DNA from: DASYXT01 sp035934555
Lineage (GTDB): Bacteria > Verrucomicrobiota > Verrucomicrobiia > Limisphaerales > UBA8199
Assembly: GCA_035934555.1 (NCBI GenBank)
Contig: DASYXT010000045.1
Location: forward strand, 1-58,727
Reading direction: 5' to 3'
DNA length: 58,727 bases
The stretch's first letter is position 1. Each line of letters opens with the position of its first letter. Shown here piece after piece: positions 17,014 to 25,646 of the stretch. Position numbers and translations under genes: made by a program. The notes under the pieces were generated by a model. It had not been told where the DNA came from. It saw nothing but the letters and a program-made list of their open reading frames with translations, and ran no database searches.

Positions 17014-18441
17014 TTAAAAGCGGTAGCCCAGCGACAGCCCCACCTGGCGCGTCGTGTAATTGTATATCGCGGCACCCGACGATAAGTAATTCAGCGCGTA
17101 GAACACCGAGGCGGTTCCGCGTTTGAAAAAAGTCGTGGAAAGGGAAATATTCAGCGAGGTGCTGGTGTAATCCGATGCGGGGGCGGCGAAGATACTCTGC
17201 GAGGTCCCCGTGTATTTGGTATCGTTGTAACCGCACGCCACATTGGCATAGAACTCGCCCAAGAGCCGCTGCCGCACGCCGGCACTCAGCAGGGTGCTTT
17301 CGGTCAGAGCCCCCGCAAAGTAGGAGGGCGAGATCGCTCGGCTGCCAGAAACCGACAGGGTTGTGGCCTCGAACAGTTGATACTGCAAGGCGAGCGAGAA
17401 GATGGGGCTGACGCTGGGCGGAACACCCGAGCTGAGGAATTGGCGGATATCCACGCCGCCCGACAATATGACGCTGAACTTGGTTGCCGGATTCCACACC
17501 ACGCGCCCCTGGACATCCTCGAACACATCATCGGGCCCCACATCCACCATGTCGTAGCCGCCGCCCAACCCCAGGCCAACCGTCAGTTTGGGCCAAAGCT
17601 TGTAATTCAACCAGTCCAGCGTTGACCATTCCCGCCAATCGCTCACCTCCCCCACAATCTGGCCCTGATTCACAAAGCGAAAGTTCTGGTTCAGACTCAA
17701 GTCCAGCGAGACCTTGCTGCTCAATTGCCCGCTCCCCGTCAACGCCGTCGAATACACATCCTGGCTTAATAGCGTCCCGGTTTCGATAATTGGCTGAGTT
17801 GTTGCCCCATAGGACTGCGCCAGGCCCAGAGTCCAGTCCCCATAAACCGTCTGGCCCGCCAGCGAGGCGCTCTGATCGGTCCCATTCTGAAACTGTGGGC
17901 TCGAATAAAACCTCAGCGTAGGCGTGTAATCCAGAGTCCAGTGCGTTCCCAACAGAGCTGTTAAACCCGGCGAAACCTGGTTGATCCAGGTGTTGGCCTC
18001 CTGCCCTGGACTGAACTGGAGGCTGTTGCCATAGGACACCTGGTAATCGAGGTGGGGATGCAGCTCGACCGGACCCCAGAGCAGCAGCGGCGGAACCGCG
18101 GCTGGCGGAACGGCGGATGTGGGCCGCGCAAGCTGGCTGGTTCCCGCCAGCGCCGGAACAGCACTCAAGCCCGGCGTCCCGGGGGATGCCGGTTGCACCG
18201 AACTGGGCAAGCCCGAGGGGAAATTTGTCAGTGCCGCCAAGGGCAGCGGTATCTGCTCCGCCAAGGGTGTGAACTGCGGCGATGGCACCGGCGGCTGCTC
18301 CAGCAGACCCGAACTCGGCACATTCGTAGTTTGTGTTCCCGTTCCCACAGGTACCGCCAACGGCTGCCCCTGCGCACCAGCGACTGCCATGCCGCCCAGC
18401 AGACCTAACGCAATTGCCTCAACCCTAATTAGTTTCTCCAT
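17014..18441 (-). CDS. Outer-membrane beta-barrel protein of the exosortase locus
   Basis: 475 residues. An N-terminal signal peptide ends near AGAQG. A proline-rich segment follows (about 25-125), then alternating amphipathic beta strands to the end. The last residues are VGLSLGYRF, ending in aromatic Phe as outer-membrane barrels do for BAM recognition. Exosortase loci commonly carry a barrel of this kind, possibly for polysaccharide or protein passage; the exact role is not known. It is the only outer-membrane candidate for export seen in the window, since no Wza-like gene is present. Confidence 0.75.
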   Translation of the reverse strand: MEKLIRVEAIALGLLGGMAVAGAQGQPLAVPVGTGTQTTNVPSSGLLEQPPVPSPQFTPLAEQIPLPLAALTNFPSGLPSSVQPASPGTPGLSAVPALAGTSQLARPTSAVPPAAVPPLLLWGPVELHPHLDYQVSYGNSLQFSPGQEANTWINQVSPGLTALLGTHWTLDYTPTLRFYSSPQFQNGTDQSASLAGQTVYGDWTLGLAQSYGATTQPIIETGTLLSQDVYSTALTGSGQLSSKVSLDLSLNQNFRFVNQGQIVGEVSDWREWSTLDWLNYKLWPKLTVGLGLGGGYDMVDVGPDDVFEDVQGRVVWNPATKFSVILSGGVDIRQFLSSGVPPSVSPIFSLALQYQLFEATTLSVSGSRAISPSYFAGALTESTLLSAGVRQRLLGEFYANVACGYNDTKYTGTSQSIFAAPASDYTSTSLNISLSTTFFKRGTASVFYALNYLSSGAAIYNYTTRQVGLSLGYRF

Positions 18442-18597
18442 CGTGCCCTCTGACCTCGATTACTGATCAACTAATCACTGACTACTGCGATGGAATATTG
18501 TGCATTCGCGGCTTTGAAATCTGAAATCTGACGTAGAGCCTCTGCTCTCCGCCTTATCCCATCCGCGCAATCCGGGCCAATAACCAATAACCATTAC

Positions 18598-19578
18598 TCA
18601 ATCCTCAAATTTTAATTGATCGGTCCCTGGCCCACCCTGACCCCCAGCCCCCACGGTTCGGCTGGCCGGCCTCCAGGACCGCTCAACCCTCAACGTCCCA
18701 CACCCCTTTTGCCATCTCTCCACCGCCTGCCGTAGCGCGTTCCTCACCGGCCGCAACCTCACCCCCGCCCTCTCCAACTTGCCCGTATCCAGCACACACC
18801 CTGGTTCCTCCGCCCCGTTCCTATAAATCGCCAGACGCAACCGCCTCGGCCGCCTCAGCACGCTTTCGATCATCTCCAGTACCTCCAGCGTCCCCACCGC
18901 ACCTGGGTTCACCACGTTATAAATCCCAAACGCCGCCCGTGCCTCCCACAACTCCAGACACGCCCGCGCACAGTCATCCACTTGCGACATCGACTGCATC
19001 CCCTCCCGCACCGTCTGCACCTCCCCATCTGTGCCATCTCTGCCATCTGTCGCCTTGGTGCCCCAGCGCCAGGTGCGTCGTTCCCTTCTGTCGTCTCCGC
19101 CCTCCGCCTCCTCCTGACCTCTCACCTCTGGTCTCTCATCCTGTTCGCCATAATAGGTCCTCATGAGGTGCAACAGAAAGTTCCCCGGCTCATCCTTCTC
19201 ATTGAACGGCAGCCTCATCCTCCACGTGTACCCGCATTCCTCATTCCTCGGCAGCGGCTCCACCCCTCCCTCCACGCCGTTCAAACGCACCTGCCCCCAC
19301 GGGGTTTTCGTCATCGCGCACACCCGCGCCACAGTCTGCCGCAACAACCCATTGCTTTCCACTCCCGTCGCTCTACCCGGCTTTGCCTCGACATCACTGC
19401 AACCCGCCCCATTGATAATCAACTCCGGCCTTAAATTGCGGACATAATCAAACAGCAGCTCGAACCGCGTATAATCCAATGCCTCGCGGGTGAGGGGCAC
19501 GAAGCTCTGCCGCCGCTGCTGTAGCGCCGCCGCAAACGCCTGCCCGACGTACCCGTCAGCTCCTAACAATAGAATCAT
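18598..19578 (-). CDS. Degraded RmlD-like NAD(P)-binding protein
   Basis: 326 residues. It begins with a Rossmann motif (ILLLGADGYVGQ) and has the general course of dTDP-4-dehydrorhamnose reductase/epimerases (FELLFDYVRNLRPELIINGAG; later VDDCARACLELWEA and YNVVNPG). No YxxxK catalytic pair is visible. Residues about 143-189 are a highly charged low-complexity block built from repeat words (ERPEVRGQ, EAEGGDDRRER, DGRDGTDGE). It may be an inactive or re-purposed enzyme. Its ATG follows the stop of a 15-codon leader ORF by one base. Confidence 0.7.
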   Translation of the reverse strand: MILLLGADGYVGQAFAAALQQRRQSFVPLTREALDYTRFELLFDYVRNLRPELIINGAGCSDVEAKPGRATGVESNGLLRQTVARVCAMTKTPWGQVRLNGVEGGVEPLPRNEECGYTWRMRLPFNEKDEPGNFLLHLMRTYYGEQDERPEVRGQEEAEGGDDRRERRTWRWGTKATDGRDGTDGEVQTVREGMQSMSQVDDCARACLELWEARAAFGIYNVVNPGAVGTLEVLEMIESVLRRPRRLRLAIYRNGAEEPGCVLDTGKLERAGVRLRPVRNALRQAVERWQKGCGTLRVERSWRPASRTVGAGGQGGPGTDQLKFED

Positions 19579-19579
19579 A

Positions 19580-19627
19580 TTACCAACCTCTCAGCCCGGA
19601 CGGGAGGTTCTCGCTCAGGCCATTCAT
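19580..19627 (-). CDS. Leader mini-ORF (15 codons) coupled to the RmlD-like gene
   Basis: AAAGGA lies eight bases upstream of ATG 19627. The peptide is MNGLSENLPSGLRGW and stops at TAA 19582-19580, one base before ATG 19578. The same leader at 27486 encodes MDGLNEDLPAGL fused in frame to the FemAB-like protein. Conservation of the ribosome site, start and peptide style supports translation. Whether the peptide itself has a function is unknown. Confidence 0.55.
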   Translation of the reverse strand: MNGLSENLPSGLRGW

Positions 19628-19701
19628 AATCAGGGTTCCTTTGCGATGTTTGGCGCCGGGCCACAACCGCTCTGGCGGCGGGCAAGAAACCCCGTAGGGG
19701 T
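19592..19701 (-). repeat. Leader repeat, copy B, with ACCCC-GTA-GGGGT palindrome
   Basis: Positions 19592-19686 align without gaps to 27451-27545 (13 differences in 95 by hand count). Reading toward the gene, it holds ACCCCTACGGGGT (19689-19701), a small GC hairpin, CGGCGCCAAACATCG, AAAGGA and the leader ATG. The same order of elements occurs at the other copy. Confidence 0.85.
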
Positions 19702-19804
19702 GCCGGGTTGTAGAATTGGGCGTTGAGTAATTGGATTAGGTCTCCCGTTGGACCTCGGCGAAGGCATTTATTGCGACCGGGCTAAGAGCCTGCGACAGCT
19801 TGAT

Positions 19805-21838
19805 TTAAGATCCCAACGCCCCTACGACTTCCCTCTGTGGGGATAGGCCGACGGCGCGTCCGGCGCCGCGTCGCACTTTCACGTTGTCCTTCTCCGAAAG
19901 TGGCGGAGCCAGTGTGAACCGATCCACAAAGTGATGATGCACCAACTGCGTCGATAAAATGCCCGCCAATGCCATGTCATCGGACTCGCTTACTTGCTGA
20001 CCCTGCAGGACCTTTCCAACCATGTGGGAGACGGCCTGGGGCTTGAACAGCCCGCTCCGCGCAATCGCTTCGGGCGCTAACAACTCGGGAACGTAATCCG
20101 GCGCGGCGGCATTGAAAAAGCTGCGGTGGATGGGGGCTCGGTAGGGTCGTTTGCGACGTTGCCAAATCTCTTTCGGCAGCCATTTCTGGCCCAGTTTTTT
20201 CAGCAGATATTTTTCAGTGAGGCCTCTGAGCTTCAGCCGAGCGGGCAATCGATTACAAAACTCGACGAGCCGACAATCGAGAAACGGAAAACGGCCTTCG
20301 ATGGAATGTGCCAGCCCCATGCGATCGCCTTGCGAAGAAAGCAAATACTGCGAGAGAAAGATTTTGATCTCCAAAAACTGAGCCCGTGCCAGCGGTTCCC
20401 AACGCGGAAAACCGCTAGGGAGCAAATCCTCGATCGGATTATTGGCACGATGGTCCCGGCGCACTTGATCGCTGAAAAACCGGCAGTTTCTCCGGCCATT
20501 GCGCCAACGCAAAGCGTGCGAATAGAAAGGCGAATCGACCTCACCCAGCCCCTCGCGGAAAAACGCTGCCAACAGCGCCGAGTTGTTTCGGGAGAGCCTC
20601 GGGATGTCGGGATAAAGCCGTTTCAACAGCAGCGGACGCCAGGTCGAGTCCGGTTGCGCCGCCCAAAAACGCCGGATTTTGGCTTCCTTGAAAATATCAT
20701 ATCCGGCAAGAAACTCGTCGGCACCCTCGCCGGTGAGCACTACCTTGTATCCCGAATCGCTCACGAGTTTTGAAAGTAGGAACATCGGGGCGGGCGCCGT
20801 TCGCATCAAGGGCACTTCCGTGTGCCAGATGACTTGCGGAAAGACACTTGCAATGTCCGCGTGTGTGGCTTGCACAACCTGGTGCTCCGTTCCCAGGAAA
20901 TGAGCCATTTGCCTTTGGAAGGCGCTTTCATCAAAGGTCGCATCGTCAAAAGCGATCGAGAACGTATCGAGCCGGTTGCTGCTGTGGTTGCGAATGATTG
21001 CGGCGATAATTGAGGAATCCAGCCCGCCGCTTAAATAGGCGCCCACCGGAACATCCGCGCGCAACCGTGTCTTCACCGAGTCAATCAGCAACTCCGCCAA
21101 CTCTTCCTGGTATGCGTCCAAGGTCTTCGGCTTCTCGGATGCCAGCTCGCTTTTCCGTTCGGGAAAATTAAGCTGCCAATAAGCCCTGATGGTCACTTTC
21201 CCCTCTCGAGCTATGAGATAATGCCCAGGCGAAAGCTCGACGACATCGCGGAATACAGTGCCTGGGGAGAGGGGCGCCCAAAATGTAAACACCTGCTCGA
21301 TCGCCGCCGGATCCAATACGGCCGGGACCCGGCCCGTAGCCAACAAAGCCTTGATCTCGGAGCCGAAGACCAGGCTTCCTCCTTTCAACGCATAGAAGAG
21401 CGGGCGCACTCCCAGCCGATCCCGCGCCAGAAACAAGCTTCGGTCTCGAGTATTCCAGATTGCGAGGGCAAATTGGCCGTTGAACCGTTCCAGGCATTTC
21501 GGTCCCCATTCTTCATAGGCGTGCACCAGCACCTCGGTATCGGAATTAGTAGCGAAACGATGGCCTTTCGCTTGCAGGTCCGCCCGCAGTTCCACGTAAT
21601 TAAAGATCTCGCCGTTGAATACAATCCAGAGCGTCCCGTCCTCGTTTGAGATCGGCTGCTGTCCGGTGCTAAGGTCGATGATGCTCAGCCGGGCGTTGCC
21701 GAGGCCAACTGGTCCGTCCAGGTAAATGCCGAACTCATCCGGACCACGATGCCGGATCATCGCCAGCATCTGGCGAATGTCCCCCTCGGGCACGGGCTCC
21801 GTGCGTTCCAGGTTAAAAATGCCGGCGATGCCGCACAT
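19805..21838 (-). CDS. Asparagine synthase-like glutamine amidotransferase (first copy)
   Basis: 677 residues. Cys2 of MCGIAGIFN is the glutaminase nucleophile; RHRGPDEFG and FNGEIFNY follow. The synthetase domain has the PP-loop SGGLDSS and downstream GEGADEFLAGYD. AsnB-like proteins in exosortase and polysaccharide loci are thought to amidate a sugar acid or linked group rather than make free asparagine. ATG 21838 is fixed by the N-terminal Cys; a longer upstream frame is rejected. It is the last gene of the ACP operon, 10 bp after nadE. The C-terminal tail (about 20 residues) is repeat-like. Confidence 0.92.
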   Translation of the reverse strand: MCGIAGIFNLERTEPVPEGDIRQMLAMIRHRGPDEFGIYLDGPVGLGNARLSIIDLSTGQQPISNEDGTLWIVFNGEIFNYVELRADLQAKGHRFATNSDTEVLVHAYEEWGPKCLERFNGQFALAIWNTRDRSLFLARDRLGVRPLFYALKGGSLVFGSEIKALLATGRVPAVLDPAAIEQVFTFWAPLSPGTVFRDVVELSPGHYLIAREGKVTIRAYWQLNFPERKSELASEKPKTLDAYQEELAELLIDSVKTRLRADVPVGAYLSGGLDSSIIAAIIRNHSSNRLDTFSIAFDDATFDESAFQRQMAHFLGTEHQVVQATHADIASVFPQVIWHTEVPLMRTAPAPMFLLSKLVSDSGYKVVLTGEGADEFLAGYDIFKEAKIRRFWAAQPDSTWRPLLLKRLYPDIPRLSRNNSALLAAFFREGLGEVDSPFYSHALRWRNGRRNCRFFSDQVRRDHRANNPIEDLLPSGFPRWEPLARAQFLEIKIFLSQYLLSSQGDRMGLAHSIEGRFPFLDCRLVEFCNRLPARLKLRGLTEKYLLKKLGQKWLPKEIWQRRKRPYRAPIHRSFFNAAAPDYVPELLAPEAIARSGLFKPQAVSHMVGKVLQGQQVSESDDMALAGILSTQLVHHHFVDRFTLAPPLSEKDNVKVRRGAGRAVGLSPQREVVGALGS

Positions 21839-21848
21839 GAAAATAAGA

Positions 21849-22877
21849 TTACCGGTCCAACGGGCAGGCCTGGCTCCAAGTGCACTTTTCAGACGGGCAG
21901 AGCATCTCCTCAACCAGCACGGGCGGGGCATGGAGATAGCAGGCTGCCAGGCGCTTGGATTCAATGTCGCGGAAGACCCGCTCGATCTGCTCGGCCGCCA
22001 GCCCGCAATACTGGCCAAGCTCTGCGGCAGTAAAGCCGTTGTTTTTCCCGCAAAGGATCACGTCCATCTGCCGGTAGGGAACCGAGAAATAAAATTCTTC
22101 CTGGGTCTGTGCCAGCGAGTAAGTATCGGTCGTGGGTGTGCGCCTTTGGATAACCTCGGGAAGTTTCAGAAACTCAGCCATCTGGTAAACCTGCGTCTTG
22201 TAGAGATGAGCGATGGGTTTGATATCGGCGGCCCCATCGCCGAGCTTGACAAAGAAGCCTTGATCGTACTCCAACCGGTTTGGAGTCCCGGAGACGCCAT
22301 AGTTCAGCCGGTCGGCATGATAGTACTCGAGCATCTTGCGCGTGCGCTGCTTGAGATTGGTCGCCGCGACTACGCCGAGGTAAGCCTCCAGACTCAAACG
22401 GGCCTGAACGCGCTCCCCGGAGGGTGATTCCGCGACAACTGAGAAGAAACGGTACTGGTCGGCGTCCAACACGCCGGGCAACACGATTTTGGATTTCCAC
22501 CCGGGGCCGAACTCAGGAATAACGCTTTTGATGGCCTCGTCCCTGTGCCGGTAGCAGCCAGCCGCCTCAAGGATCGGGGTGATATCTTCATGCACGATTC
22601 GCACGCCAAGGTGCTCGGCGACCTGCCGGCTCAGGCTGAGCGTTTCGGGCGAGGAATCGCGCTCGGGCATCAACAAGCCGAAAACCCGATCGGACCCCAG
22701 CGCGCGCACGGCTAGAGCACCCACTACGCTGCTATCGATGCCCCCGGAGAGAGCCACGACCACCCCCTTCTTCTTGAAGAGCCCCAGGATGGAATCGCGG
22801 ATTGACTGACCAATCCGCTGAGCTTCGCTGGCACAATCCAAAGCCAGCAAATTGGACAACGCTGGTTTCTCCTTCAT
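21849..22877 (-). CDS. NadE-like ammonia-dependent PP-loop synthetase
   Basis: 342 residues with PP-loop SGGIDSS near residue 44, and SGTPNRLEYDQGFFVKLGDGAAD then PIAHLYKTQVYQ, all signatures of NAD synthetase. No glutaminase domain is attached, so it needs free ammonia or a partner. It sits 7 bp after the acyl carrier protein gene and 10 bp before an AsnB amidotransferase. Known NadE makes NAD from nicotinate adenine dinucleotide. The context suggests a paralogue that amidates an adenylated carboxylate in polysaccharide synthesis, but simple NAD synthesis cannot be excluded. Confidence 0.85.
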   Translation of the reverse strand: MKEKPALSNLLALDCASEAQRIGQSIRDSILGLFKKKGVVVALSGGIDSSVVGALAVRALGSDRVFGLLMPERDSSPETLSLSRQVAEHLGVRIVHEDITPILEAAGCYRHRDEAIKSVIPEFGPGWKSKIVLPGVLDADQYRFFSVVAESPSGERVQARLSLEAYLGVVAATNLKQRTRKMLEYYHADRLNYGVSGTPNRLEYDQGFFVKLGDGAADIKPIAHLYKTQVYQMAEFLKLPEVIQRRTPTTDTYSLAQTQEEFYFSVPYRQMDVILCGKNNGFTAAELGQYCGLAAEQIERVFRDIESKRLAACYLHAPPVLVEEMLCPSEKCTWSQACPLDR

Positions 22878-22884
22878 AGCACGC

Positions 22885-23148
22885 TTAGGGGTTGACCGCC
22901 GTGACCTCGGCGCGCTTGCGATCGATAAATCGGCTCAACCGGCTAATGCTGTCCAGGTTTTCGGGAATCATTTCCTGATCGAGCACCTTGATCTGAAATT
23001 TCTGCTCGATGAACGCGACGAGTTCCAAAATGCCCGTGGAATCGATGACGCCCGAGTCCAGGAAAGAGGTCTCCTCGTGCAGCGACCCAGCGTCGCCATA
23101 TAGAAAATTGGACACGATAAAATCTCGGATTTCCTTGTCGTAGTTCAT
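22885..23148 (-). CDS. Acyl carrier protein
   Basis: 87 residues of an all-helical, acidic carrier. The phosphopantetheine serine is in GVIDSTGILEL near residue 37 (DS motif). It would hold an acyl or aminoacyl group as a thioester. It follows the AMP-ligase by 46 bp, so the ligase probably loads it. ATG 23148 gives a normal ACP length; the longer frame adds 15 unlikely residues. Confidence 0.9.
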   Translation of the reverse strand: MNYDKEIRDFIVSNFLYGDAGSLHEETSFLDSGVIDSTGILELVAFIEQKFQIKVLDQEMIPENLDSISRLSRFIDRKRAEVTAVNP

Positions 23149-23194
23149 AGCAGTTATGCCTTCCGTTTTGCTGGATAAAATCGGCAGAGGCAAT

Positions 23195-24739
23195 TCAAGT
23201 GACAGTGACGGCTTCGGAATACGCGCGGGCAGTGTTCAGGTCTTTGAGCCTGCTTTTAATGACTTTCCCCGAGCTGTTGTGCGGCAACTCGGATAGAAAC
23301 ACTACCTCCTCCGGCACCTTAAAGGCCGGCAGACGCTGGCGACAATGATGGAGAACGGCGTCACCTAAAGCTGGAATGCCTGCTGAGGTGACGACGAATG
23401 CCTTAATCGCTTCCCCCAAAAGCTCGTGCGGCACGCCTACGACGGCGACCTCGACCACTCCGGGCAATTCGGCGATAATCCCCTCCACTTCTTCTGCGCT
23501 GACGCGATTACCACCGGATTTAATCATCCCGCGCTCGCGGCCAACGATGTAGATGAACCCGTCCGCGTCCACCCGCGCGATATCGCCCGTGTAAAGCTTA
23601 CGGTTTCGGAAATATTTAGAAGTTTCCAGCGGGTCATTCCAGTAGCCGAGAGTGATGTTGTCGCCAGAGGCCACGATCTCGCCGGTTTCAGTCGATCCGG
23701 GGACAACCGGGGAGCCGTCGGCCTTGAGCACCTCGAGCCTGGTCGAAGGCAGGCCCTTGCCGATGGAACCGAGCTTATCCCGCAGGTCCTCGGGCGCCAA
23801 ATAGCTGAGCCGAGCGGTGGCTTCGGTTTGGCCGTACATCAGGAAAAAGCGAGTCGGAGGGAACGCGTCCAGCACTTCCCGGATACAGGCATCCGGCAGT
23901 TTCCCGCCGGCTTGCTGGAACCAACGCAGTTTAGGAAAGGATGTATTTCGGAACCTCGAATTGTGCAGCAGAAACTGGTAAGTGGATGGAACCCCGGCTA
24001 GACCGGTGCATTCCCTCTGCTCCATTTCCTGGAGAACGGTTTCGGGATAAAGTTTGAAGTTGTTGTTGAGGACCAGGGAAGCCCCCGCCATGAGATGCGT
24101 GTGCAGCAGCGAAAGGCCGAAGCAATAATGAAAAGGCAGCACCACCATTGCGCGATCGGCAGCGGTCAGTCCCAGGTAGTTGATTATATCGCGTGAGTTG
24201 CACTCGATGTTCCGGTGGCTGACCATGACCCCTTTGGGCGCCCCAGTGGAACCCGAAGTGAACATGAGCGCGGCAAGCTCGTCCCCTCCTCGCGCATCCG
24301 AATAGCCGGGAGATGGGGTGGCCGTTAACCGGCTTCCGGCGGACTGGACGTTGGCGCAGGAAGATGCCTCCTCCGTCAAAGCAATTCCACGTTTTTCAAC
24401 CCAGGGGCGGATACGATTGAGAAAGCGCCTCGACACGAAAACCTCAGTTATACCCGCGTCGGAAATGATTCGGTCGAACGACGGTTGCGTAAGCTCCGTT
24501 GGAAACGGCACGACCACCATACCCGCGCGGATAATCCCCAGGTAAGAAGCGACAAAGAAACTGCTGTTCTCGGAGAAGAGGCCGATGCGGTCACCCGGGG
24601 AACGTCCTCGCGCCAACAATTCATGCGCGACCTGCACTACGGCTTCCCGGAGTTGGGCCCATGTAACCACCGCGTCGCCCTGAAGAAGTGCCGGGGCAGA
24701 GTCTTCGCCCTTGGCCAGTATGATTTCAGCGATGTTCAC
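23195..24739 (-). CDS. AMP-dependent acyl ligase (ANL family)
   Basis: 514 residues from GTG 24739. Adenylation motifs are in order: MFTSGSTGAPKG (about 159-170), YGQTEATARLSYL, TGDIARVDADGFIYIVGR and a C-terminal lysine in SSGKVIKSRL. The family activates a carboxylic acid with ATP and transfers it to CoA or a carrier protein. No ATG is available near the start, and the coding alignment begins at VNIAEII, so a GTG start overlapping the SDR stop by 14 bp is the best choice. XrtA loci also carry an acyl-ligase, which supports a role in polysaccharide decoration. Confidence 0.88.
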   Translation of the reverse strand: MNIAEIILAKGEDSAPALLQGDAVVTWAQLREAVVQVAHELLARGRSPGDRIGLFSENSSFFVASYLGIIRAGMVVVPFPTELTQPSFDRIISDAGITEVFVSRRFLNRIRPWVEKRGIALTEEASSCANVQSAGSRLTATPSPGYSDARGGDELAALMFTSGSTGAPKGVMVSHRNIECNSRDIINYLGLTAADRAMVVLPFHYCFGLSLLHTHLMAGASLVLNNNFKLYPETVLQEMEQRECTGLAGVPSTYQFLLHNSRFRNTSFPKLRWFQQAGGKLPDACIREVLDAFPPTRFFLMYGQTEATARLSYLAPEDLRDKLGSIGKGLPSTRLEVLKADGSPVVPGSTETGEIVASGDNITLGYWNDPLETSKYFRNRKLYTGDIARVDADGFIYIVGRERGMIKSGGNRVSAEEVEGIIAELPGVVEVAVVGVPHELLGEAIKAFVVTSAGIPALGDAVLHHCRQRLPAFKVPEEVVFLSELPHNSSGKVIKSRLKDLNTARAYSEAVTVT

Positions 24740-25646
24740 TGGAGGAAGTTGCAGCCCTTTCGAGCTGTTTAGGCCAATCACCCAGATGCGTAAGTTCGAG
24801 ACTCCTCGCCCAGAGCCTCTGCGCCGCCTGCCGGTCATGGGAACTGGCGGAGGATTCCACCATGCGCTTTTCAAAAAAGTATTTGCCGGTGACGCCCTGG
24901 ATCGCCGCATCCGTAGCCAAAAACACCACCGTTTCAGCACCCCGTTCTGAACTGATGAGCTGCCGCTTGAGCGCATAATAGGCAAGATGCCGACACCAGG
25001 CGAGCAGACCATTGTTCCGGCCGAGATTCGTCGCGACTCCGCCTGGATCTACCGCATTGGAGACTGCCGAGGTTCCATTCAACCGGCGCGCCAGTTCATA
25101 CGCGAACATGATGTCGGCCAGCTTGGATTTGCCGTAGGCGAGCTTGCGGTCATAGTTCCTTGGTCCAAGGCACCAGTCGCCCTCCGCGCTTATCCCGCCG
25201 TGCGCGCCGGAGCCCAGCGTGATGACGCGCGCGCCTTCGGCTCGGAGCAATGGATCGATCAGCAGCGCGGCAAGTAAAAAGTGGCCTAAATAATTCGTGG
25301 CGAAGGTGAGCTCGATGCCGTCCACGCTCTGCTGAAACGAGTCGAACTTCGCGCCAGCATTATTGATGAGCACATCGATGCGGGGATACTTCGAGGCGAT
25401 GGCAGCTCCCAGGTTTCGCATCTGCCGCTGGTCGGACAAGTCGGCGCGGAAGAACTCGACTTGGCCTGCTCCCGGTTTGCTGCGAAGCTTGGCGGCTAAC
25501 TTTATCCCGACTTCTTCACGCCTGCCAATCAGGGCAAGGTTGGCGCCCATCCCGCTGAGCGCCACGGCCGTCGCGCGGCCAATGCCCGAAGTGGCCCCGG
25601 TGATAACGCAAACACCCCCCTCCAAACTGCGGGTAAAACTACTCAT
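24726..25646 (-). CDS. Short-chain dehydrogenase/reductase (retinol dehydrogenase-like)
   Basis: 306 residues. The NAD(P) motif TGATSGIG is near residue 17 and NNAG near 95. The catalytic Ser is in ITLGSGAHG and YGKSK supplies Tyr and Lys. The family reduces or oxidises alcohol/ketone groups. It overlaps the acyltransferase upstream by 8 bp and the ligase downstream by 14 bp, so it belongs to the same operon. The substrate may be the acyl chain or a sugar carbonyl; the sequence does not decide. Confidence 0.9.
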   Translation of the reverse strand: MSSFTRSLEGGVCVITGATSGIGRATAVALSGMGANLALIGRREEVGIKLAAKLRSKPGAGQVEFFRADLSDQRQMRNLGAAIASKYPRIDVLINNAGAKFDSFQQSVDGIELTFATNYLGHFLLAALLIDPLLRAEGARVITLGSGAHGGISAEGDWCLGPRNYDRKLAYGKSKLADIMFAYELARRLNGTSAVSNAVDPGGVATNLGRNNGLLAWCRHLAYYALKRQLISSERGAETVVFLATDAAIQGVTGKYFFEKRMVESSASSHDRQAAQRLWARSLELTHLGDWPKQLERAATSSSEHR

